The notes under the pieces were generated by a model, which had not been told where the DNA came from, did no database searches, and saw only the letters and a program-made list of their open reading frames with translations. 6,568 nucleotides of DNA from Bacteroidales bacterium GP1. Its GTDB lineage: Bacteria > Bacteroidota > Bacteroidia > Bacteroidales > Muribaculaceae. How positions within the stretch are numbered: position 1 is the stretch's first letter; every line of letters begins with the position of its first letter. The position numbers and the translations under genes were made by a program. Positions 1-4,915 of this stretch are shown here, one piece after another. The DNA lies in NCBI GenBank assembly GCA_001701105.1, contig DAAI01000013.1, positions 25,635 through 32,202 of the forward strand, in the 5' to 3' direction.

Positions 1-712
1 CGCGCTCGCCGGGTCCTTCGGGTTGCAGCCGGTATTCCCCGGTCTTTCCCGTGCCGTGCATACTTGAGGCGGCACAATCGGCATTAAGGTTGGATTCAGA
101 AAGCAGCAGCCATACGTCGTTGCCATAATCAAATAAGGCCGGATAGCCCCAACGGATACCCTCAGCCTCGGGTTCATCCTTCGGAAAGAATCCTTCATAA
201 GCATCATTCCAGCGCATCAGATAGCGGTGGTCGGCGCCGGTTAGATCCACAACATCGGCCGAAGGTGTATGCCATGCCACGCCGTCATTATATACGCGCA
301 TCACGAGCGATTCGCCTGAAGGGAGATTATACTCGCATTCCACATAACTGTTCGTGCAATGCGAGCGTTTTCCCGAGAGCATATCATATTCCACACTCTT
401 TATGTCGCTCACGGAGCCGGAGGGCACAGCCTTTCCACATTCAATCAGCATCACCTCTTTGGAGCCTGCAGTGGTGAGATAGCTTACGGTCAATCCTTCG
501 GGATTGAGGCTTTCCACGCTAATCTTGCCGTTGGGCGACATCTGAGCAGCCGAAGAAAAGGGAAAAGCAGATATTGCGCAAGCAGCAAGGGCAATAGACA
601 TCCATCCGCAAAGAGCCGCCCTTCTCGCAGTTTTCTTGGCGTAAGAATTATTAGAATATCCGGATAAAGGGCGCATTCTCCGGAGGATGCCGGCAAGTGA
701 AGAACGATTCAT
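1..712 (-). CDS. Secreted glycoside hydrolase, probable GH97 family, N-terminal part (gene runs off window start)
   Basis: I translated 237 codons from the ATG at 712-710 to the window edge; the 3' end is missing. Residues about 1-57 look like an export signal: a basic stretch (KKTARR, 26-31), a hydrophobic stretch (about 38-52) and a possible signal peptidase I site after SSAAQ (53-57). The mature part starts MSPNGKISV and continues as a beta-rich domain with MRVYNDGVAW (138-147), YEGFFP (172-177), WGYPALFDYG (188-197) and WLLLSESNLNADC (201-213). This resembles the N-terminal beta-sandwich domain of GH97 enzymes (alpha-glucosidases such as SusB, and alpha-galactosidases), which are usually about 650-740 residues and periplasmic or surface-located. 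The catalytic barrel is outside the window, so substrate and retaining/inverting mechanism cannot be read. It lies 32 bp after the flippase stop, same strand, and may share its transcript. M13 and M38 are alternative starts; no Shine-Dalgarno decides. The family call is from recalled motifs. Confidence 0.75.
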   Translation of the reverse strand, partial: MNRSSLAGILRRMRPLSGYSNNSYAKKTARRAALCGWMSIALAACAISAFPFSSAAQMSPNGKISVESLNPEGLTVSYLTTAGSKEVMLIECGKAVPSGSVSDIKSVEYDMLSGKRSHCTNSYVECEYNLPSGESLVMRVYNDGVAWHTPSADVVDLTGADHRYLMRWNDAYEGFFPKDEPEAEGIRWGYPALFDYGNDVWLLLSESNLNADCAASSMHGTGKTGEYRLQPEGPGER

Positions 713-744
713 GGGCAAATGATTATAATGGGTTATAAACGGGG

Positions 745-2250
745 CTATTTTTGACGTCGTGGGAGCGGCACATGTTCAAAGTAGCAGACGGCTCCGATAT
801 ATAAAATCAGGAGGAGAGTGCGTGTCAGGAACATCAGCCAAGTAGCGAACCAGGCCTCAGCGGCCAGCCCGATGACATAAAGAAGGAGTGCAAAGGCCAC
901 ATAAAGCAGCAGTCGGCCGGTCTGATAAGGGATTGGATAATATTTCCTGCCTACGAAATAGCTCAAGGTCATCACGGCGAAGTAGGCACCGAGCGCGGCA
1001 AGCGCGGAGCCGATATAGCCGTCGGGAATTCCTATCAATGGTACAAGCCAAAGGTTAAGCCCTAACATTATCACAAAGCAGATAAGCGACATCCACATTC
1101 CCCAGCGGGTGCGATCGGTGATCTTATACCATACCGAAAGATTGAAGAAAACGCCAAAGCATAGTTCGGCCATCATCATTATCGGCACAATGCTGAGTCC
1201 TCCCCAATAACGCGGGGATTCAAACCATTTGATCACCGGGAGATAGAACATCACGCCAAGGAATATTAGAAGTCCGAAAATCACGAAAAATTTCATTGCA
1301 TCGGCATAGGCGCGCAGCTTGGTCTCTCCATCCCCTTTTGCCTGGGAAAAGATGAAGGGTTCATAAGCGTATCTGAAAGCCTGCGTGAACATCACCATCA
1401 CAATGGCTATCTTTATGTTGGCACCGTAGATGCCCACCATCGACAAGGCCTCCGCCTCATGGCCGGCAAAGATATAGGGAATGAGCAATTGCCCCATATT
1501 CTGGCTCAGGATGCCGGCCACACCCAATATGAGCAGTGGCCAGCTATAGCTGAGCATTTTCCGCAAAAGTGGGCCATCAAAGCGCAGACGGCTGCACGTG
1601 ATTTCCGGAAGCAGCGAGAGAAGCACAGCCACGGTGCTTATCATATTGGCCACGAAAATCCAGCCAATGCCGAATGTCTCGCCCCCTATCGGGGCATAAA
1701 ACCAATTCACAAGCCAGCTCCAACTCCCTTTTGCAAGGGCAGGGCAAGCAAGTATGAAGAAAAGATTCAGGCCGATATTAAGGGCCACGTTCATCAGTTT
1801 TATCCCTGCGAAGCGATAGGCCTTCTTGCGAAAGCGAAGATAAGCGAAGGGAATATTGCAGAAAGCATCCAAAGCCACAATTATCCCTAATAACAGCACA
1901 TAAAGTTGATGGTCAGGAAGATGAATCGCCGTGGATAGGGGGTTTAAGGCCACGCATAGAATAAGAATGAACAATAGGGAAGTGGCTCCTACGGATATGA
2001 GCGACGTGGTATACACCATATCCGGGTCATCGGATTTGTTGGCAAAGCGGAAAAATCCGGTCTCCATGCCGTAATTCAGGATTACGAGAGCCACGGCCGT
2101 AAAGGCATAAAGATAACTCACGATGCCATATTCTTCGGTAGGGAATATATAGACATAAAGAGGCACAAGGCACCAGTTGAGGAATCTGCCGATAATGCTG
2201 CTAAGGCCGTAGATGGCAGTTTCTTTGGCTAAGGCTTTTATTCCGGCCAT
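745..2250 (-). CDS. Polysaccharide/lipid-linked oligosaccharide flippase (Wzx-like, MOP superfamily)
   Basis: This is a 501-residue, very hydrophobic inner-membrane protein with about 14 possible transmembrane helices (roughly 12-35, 42-62, 85-108, 115-138, 146-170, 193-216, 233-257, 270-292, 318-340, 352-374, 385-405, 410-433, 446-463, 470-490). That number and length fit the polysaccharide biosynthesis/export branch of the MATE-like MOP superfamily, whose members flip undecaprenyl-linked sugar units across the inner membrane. The N-terminus (ETAIYGLSSIIGRFLNW, 10-26), EEYGIVSYLY (39-48) and GMETGFFRF (61-69) match the Bacteroidota subgroup usually annotated as lipopolysaccharide or polysaccharide biosynthesis protein. 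A loop at about 172-192 between helices 5 and 6 is rich in Trp and Gly. No glycosyltransferase or polymerase gene lies nearby, so the cargo is unknown; it is not part of a visible capsule locus. It starts 49 bp after ruvB and probably relies on the ruvB transcript. The start ATG (2250-2248) has no clear Shine-Dalgarno; the stop is TAG. Confidence 0.87.
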   Translation of the reverse strand: MAGIKALAKETAIYGLSSIIGRFLNWCLVPLYVYIFPTEEYGIVSYLYAFTAVALVILNYGMETGFFRFANKSDDPDMVYTTSLISVGATSLLFILILCVALNPLSTAIHLPDHQLYVLLLGIIVALDAFCNIPFAYLRFRKKAYRFAGIKLMNVALNIGLNLFFILACPALAKGSWSWLVNWFYAPIGGETFGIGWIFVANMISTVAVLLSLLPEITCSRLRFDGPLLRKMLSYSWPLLILGVAGILSQNMGQLLIPYIFAGHEAEALSMVGIYGANIKIAIVMVMFTQAFRYAYEPFIFSQAKGDGETKLRAYADAMKFFVIFGLLIFLGVMFYLPVIKWFESPRYWGGLSIVPIMMMAELCFGVFFNLSVWYKITDRTRWGMWMSLICFVIMLGLNLWLVPLIGIPDGYIGSALAALGAYFAVMTLSYFVGRKYYPIPYQTGRLLLYVAFALLLYVIGLAAEAWFATWLMFLTRTLLLILYIGAVCYFEHVPLPRRQK

Positions 2251-2299
2251 GGAGATGGGTTTCTAAAGGGTTTATTAATCGCTGTCGGAGCATTATGAT

Positions 2300-3337
2300 T
2301 CACTCCTCTTCAAAAAGAGAGGATTGTCGGGGAATCCTCGACCGGCCCAGATGCCGATATGCAAGGTCGGTCACCTCCCTTCCGCGTGGAGTGCGCTGCA
2401 TGAATCCCTCTTTAATCAGGAATGGCTCATATACTTCTTCGATAGTACCGGGGTCTTCCCCGATGGCAGTACCGATGGTGTTTAGCCCCACCGGGCCGCC
2501 ATTGAATTTGTCGATTATGGTTAGAAGGATGCGGTTGTCGATTTCATCGAGTCCGTATCGGTCGATATTTAAAGCCTCGAGGGCGTGTTTGGCAATAGCA
2601 GAATCGATCTTTCCGGACCCTATCACCTGCGCGAAATCGCGTACTCGGCGCAGAAGGGCATTTGCCACGCGGGGCGTTCCCCGGCTACGGAGAGCAATCT
2701 CCCTGGCGGCCTTTTTCTCAATTTCAATCTGCAACAATCCGGCCGAGCGTTCCACGATTCCCTGTAAGAGATCGTGGTCGTAATATTCGAGGTGGCATTG
2801 AATGCCGAATCTTGCTCGGAGCGGGGCGGTAAGATTCCCGCTTCTTGTGGTGGCTCCGATAAGGGTAAAGGGGGAGATGGATAGCTGAACGCTCTTTGCG
2901 CCCGGCCCCTTGTCGAGGAGGATGTCGATGCGGTAATCCTCCATGGCGGAATAGAGATATTCCTCCACCACGGGGTGGAGCCGGTGAATTTCATCGATAA
3001 AAAGCACGTCGTGGGGCTCGAGGCTCATCAGGATGCCGGCAAGGTCGCCGGGCTTGTCAAGCACCGGGCCTGAAGTGGTTTTGAATCCAACACCCAGCTC
3101 ATTGGCGATGATATTGGATAGGGTGGTCTTACCGAGGCCGGGAGGGCCGTGGAGCAGAGTATGGTCGAGACTCTCGCCGCGCAGTCTTGCGGCCTGCACG
3201 AAAACGCGCAGATTGCTAAGAATCCCGGGCTGTCCGCGGAAATCATCAAAGCGCAGAGGCCTGAGCGCGCGCTCCACATCTCCGTCGCCGCCCGCAGGCT
3301 TCCCGGCTCCAGCCCTGATGTCAAAATCTTCTTCCAT
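2300..3337 (-). CDS. ruvB: RuvB, Holliday junction branch migration ATPase
   Basis: This complete 345-residue AAA+ motor forms hexameric rings that, with RuvA, drive branch migration of Holliday junctions before RuvC resolution in the cytoplasm. Order of motifs: N-terminal RPLRFDDFRGQ (26-36); Walker A GPPGLGKT (64-71); Walker B with DEIH (115-118); sensor 1 GATTR (161-165); APLRARFG (171-178), which carries the arginine-finger position; the sensor 2 region RGTPRVANALLRRVRDF (219-235); and a C-terminal winged helix with GLDEIDNRIL (262-271), GGPVGLNTI (280-288) and TPRGREVT (316-323). Length is normal for the family and no key residue is missing. The start is tightly fixed: an in-frame TAA lies 9 bases upstream of the ATG, and the next methionine falls after Walker A. 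There is no Shine-Dalgarno. ruvA and ruvC are not in the window. The gene diverges from mgtE and is followed by the flippase gene on the same strand. Confidence 0.98.
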   Translation of the reverse strand: MEEDFDIRAGAGKPAGGDGDVERALRPLRFDDFRGQPGILSNLRVFVQAARLRGESLDHTLLHGPPGLGKTTLSNIIANELGVGFKTTSGPVLDKPGDLAGILMSLEPHDVLFIDEIHRLHPVVEEYLYSAMEDYRIDILLDKGPGAKSVQLSISPFTLIGATTRSGNLTAPLRARFGIQCHLEYYDHDLLQGIVERSAGLLQIEIEKKAAREIALRSRGTPRVANALLRRVRDFAQVIGSGKIDSAIAKHALEALNIDRYGLDEIDNRILLTIIDKFNGGPVGLNTIGTAIGEDPGTIEEVYEPFLIKEGFMQRTPRGREVTDLAYRHLGRSRIPRQSSLFEEE

Positions 3338-3341
3338 ACCA

Positions 3342-3372
3342 CAAAATTACTACAATTCCATCACAATTCCAA
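3342..3372 (-). promoter_or_regulatory. Predicted Bacteroidota-type promoter for ruvB
   Basis: Read on the minus strand, TTGG (3372-3369) is followed after 19 bp by TAATTTTG (3349-3342), an exact match to the Bacteroidota -7 consensus TAnnTTTG; the upstream box differs by one base from the usual TTTG. With a start point about 5 nt after the box, transcription would begin at or within a base or two of the ruvB ATG, giving a leaderless or nearly leaderless mRNA. The motif match is seen directly; promoter activity is inferred. Confidence 0.6.
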
Positions 3373-3386
3373 TTCCATGTGATTCC
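3354..3386. repeat. Irregular AATTCC direct repeats over the ruvB promoter
   Basis: AATTCC occurs at 3354-3359, 3365-3370 and 3371-3376, and a GATTCC variant at 3381-3386; start-to-start steps are 11, 6 and 10 bp. The copies cover the spacer and the upstream box of the predicted ruvB promoter and stop before the mgtE promoter. Three of the four steps between copies at about one helical turn would suit a DNA-binding protein (11, 10, and 17 when the middle copy is skipped), but the unit is short and the region AT-rich, so chance is a real alternative. No known regulator site is recognised. Confidence 0.3.
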
Positions 3387-3401
3387 GGATGGAAAATAGG
3401 C

Positions 3402-3432
3402 TTGGATATTCGGGGGAATTTGATTACTTTTG
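3402..3432 (+). promoter_or_regulatory. Predicted Bacteroidota-type promoter for mgtE-mutS
   Basis: TTGG (3402-3405) is followed after 19 bp by TACTTTTG (3425-3432), an exact match to the Bacteroidota -7 consensus TAnnTTTG. The arrangement is identical to the divergent ruvB promoter, and the two upstream boxes are 29 bp apart. Transcription would begin near 3437, leaving a leader of about 109 nt before the mgtE ATG. As no promoter is visible before mutS, this is probably the promoter for both genes. Motif seen directly; activity inferred. Confidence 0.6.
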
Positions 3433-3436
3433 CAAG

Positions 3437-3545
3437 TTAACCGCCAAGGGAAGCAAAACGAGAGGCTGCCTCCGGATTCAAAAAAGACGTTATCCGGCTC
3501 CCGGCACCCCTTCCCGGGCAGGCATCGTGAAAATTTGACGGCGGA
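3437..3545 (+). promoter_or_regulatory. Possible structured 5' leader of mgtE mRNA
   Basis: This is the non-coding stretch between the predicted start of transcription and the mgtE ATG. Three nested pairings can be drawn: CCGCC (3441-3445) with GGCGG (3540-3544), directly before the start codon; CTGCCT (3466-3471) with GGGCAG (3516-3521, one G-T/U wobble); and CCGGAT (3472-3477) with ATCCGG (3492-3497). A local hairpin, CCCGG (3500-3504) with CCGGG (3514-3518), competes with the second helix. I do not recognise the M-box magnesium riboswitch or any other known class. There is no usable Shine-Dalgarno: the purine-rich GGCGGA touches the ATG. Pairings are seen; regulation is inference, and GC-rich short helices can arise by chance. 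Confidence 0.3.
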
Positions 3546-4910
3546 ATGAAGGAGTTCACTACAGAAGATATAGACCGTATTGAGGATTTAATCGATAGGG
3601 AAGACAGGGCCGGCGTTCTCGCCGACCTCGAAGGAATGCACCCTGCCGACATCGCGGAGCTTTTTCAGCATCTTGACCTGAAGGAAGCGGAATGGGTTTT
3701 TGAGCAGATCCCCAACAGGGAGATGAAAGCCGACGTGCTTATGGAACTCGACGAGGAGGACCGTAAGAAGCTGCTTGAGGGGATGGATCCGGAGCAGATC
3801 GGCCATTACATAGATCTGCTTGACACGGATGATGCCGTCGACTTGATTCAGGAGCTCGACGAGGCCGACCGGGAGGAGGTGATTCAGAATATCAATGATG
3901 TGGAGCAGGCCGGCGATATCGTTGACCTCCTTCAATATGACGAGGATACGGCGGGCGGTCTGATGGGCACGGAGTATATCGCCGTAAATGAGAACCTTTC
4001 GATGCCTGATTGCCTGAAGGAGATGCGTCATCAAGCCGAGGATATGGACGACATCTACAATGTCTATGTGATTGACAGCGACAATCGTCTTCGCGGTGTG
4101 CTGCCGTTGAAGAAGATGATCACGCATCCGGCAGTATCTAAGATCAAGCATGTCATGGAGACCGACCCGGTATCGGTGAAGGCGGATATGCCTCTTGATG
4201 AAGTGGCAATAGATTTCGAGAAGTATGACCTGGTGGCGATGCCTGTGGTCGACAGCATAGGGCGTCTCGTAGGACAGATTACGGTCGACGACGTGATGGA
4301 CCGGGTGCGTGAGCAGTCGGAACGCGACTATCAGCTGGCTTCGGGTATCTCCTCGGATATTGATGCCGACGACTCGATATGGGCTCAGACGAAAGCGCGA
4401 CTTCCATGGTTGCTGATAGGCATCATAGGGGGTATAGTCAATTCTCTTATCCTCGGAGGCTTTGAGGCCCAGATAGCCGCAGTGACTGCCCTGGCGTTCT
4501 TTATTCCTCTCATCGGAGGCACGGGTGGAAACGTCGGGGTGCAGGCATCGGCAATCGTGGTGCAGGGTCTGGCCAACGGACGCCTTGAACTAAGCGAGTT
4601 CTGGCCTCAGATATGGCGTGCCGTGAGAGTAGCGTTGCTGAATGCGATAGTGATCTCCGCGGTGGTGTTCGGTTACATCGTGCTGACGCAGCCCGGCGAC
4701 TGGGCGTTGGTGATGGCCGTGTCGATATCTCTGTTCTGCGTGGTGATCTTTGCCACGGTCTTCGGAACGTTGGTGCCCCTGACTCTCGAGAAACTAAAAG
4801 TAAATCCGGCTTTGGCCACCGGCCCATTCATTCAGATCACCAATGATGTGGTGGGGCTTCTGATATATGTGGGGATGTCGATCTGGATGTTGTCAATATT
4901 CAAAACCTGA
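3546..4910 (+). CDS. mgtE: MgtE, magnesium channel/transporter
   Basis: This complete 454-residue inner-membrane protein imports Mg2+ (family members can also carry Co2+). It has the full family layout. The acidic cytosolic N domain (about 1-128) has helical repeats such as LEGMHPADIAELF (28-40) and LLEGMDPEQIGHYIDLL (76-92). The CBS pair (about 132-260) begins YDEDTAGGLM (131-140) and contains VLPLKKMI (185-192), MPVVDSIGRLVGQITVDDV (232-250). Five transmembrane helices follow from about 285, including FFIPLIGGTGGNVGVQAS (318-335) and NPALATGPFIQITNDVVG (420-437); D434 sits where the pore aspartate of the family is expected. In known MgtE proteins Mg2+ bound between N and CBS domains closes the pore, so activity is self-regulated; the acidic residues for this are plentiful here. 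Length matches the family. The ATG at 3546 is the first one giving a normal N domain. It diverges from ruvB and is followed after 5 bp by mutS. Confidence 0.97.
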   Translation: MKEFTTEDIDRIEDLIDREDRAGVLADLEGMHPADIAELFQHLDLKEAEWVFEQIPNREMKADVLMELDEEDRKKLLEGMDPEQIGHYIDLLDTDDAVDLIQELDEADREEVIQNINDVEQAGDIVDLLQYDEDTAGGLMGTEYIAVNENLSMPDCLKEMRHQAEDMDDIYNVYVIDSDNRLRGVLPLKKMITHPAVSKIKHVMETDPVSVKADMPLDEVAIDFEKYDLVAMPVVDSIGRLVGQITVDDVMDRVREQSERDYQLASGISSDIDADDSIWAQTKARLPWLLIGIIGGIVNSLILGGFEAQIAAVTALAFFIPLIGGTGGNVGVQASAIVVQGLANGRLELSEFWPQIWRAVRVALLNAIVISAVVFGYIVLTQPGDWALVMAVSISLFCVVIFATVFGTLVPLTLEKLKVNPALATGPFIQITNDVVGLLIYVGMSIWMLSIFKT

Positions 4911-4915
4911 GCGCG

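Noticed and set aside
359..696. Open frames of 102 (plus) and 68 (minus) codons near the start of the GH97-type gene
   Set aside because: The minus-strand frame 712 to 1 gives a coherent signal peptide and GH97-like domain throughout, so these overlapping frames are spurious.
722..729. ATTATAAT, containing TATAAT on both strands, in the gap before the GH97-type gene
   Set aside because: It looks like an E. coli -10 box, but Bacteroidota housekeeping promoters use TAnnTTTG; the nearby minus-strand TAATCATTTG has the wrong internal spacing.
1459..1890. 143-codon open frame on the plus strand, opposite the flippase gene
   Set aside because: It lies wholly antisense to a well-supported membrane protein gene, has no recognisable motifs, no TAnnTTTG promoter close by and a composition expected of a shadow frame.
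2295..2783. 162-codon open frame on the plus strand, opposite ruvB
   Set aside because: It overlaps the winged-helix half of ruvB antisense, and its Arg/Ser-rich, featureless translation is typical of a shadow frame.
3462..3472. Perfect 11-bp palindrome GAGGC-T-GCCTC in the mgtE leader
   Set aside because: It is too short to claim as an operator on its own, and with a one-base centre it cannot form a full RNA hairpin; part of it is used in the leader fold described separately.
3498..3521. CCCGG/CCGGG hairpin as a transcription terminator
   Set aside because: It has only 5 pairs and is followed by GCAGGCATCGTG, not a T-run, and it lies just upstream of mgtE in the sense direction.
3588..4151. 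187-codon open frame on the minus strand, opposite mgtE
   Set aside because: It is the antisense of the acidic, GC-biased N and CBS domains of mgtE, where biased codon use leaves the opposite frame open; it shows no family resemblance.
4911..4915. Possible terminator or promoter between mgtE and mutS
   Set aside because: There are only 5 bp between stop and start, leaving no room, and no TAnnTTTG box was noticed in the last bases of mgtE.
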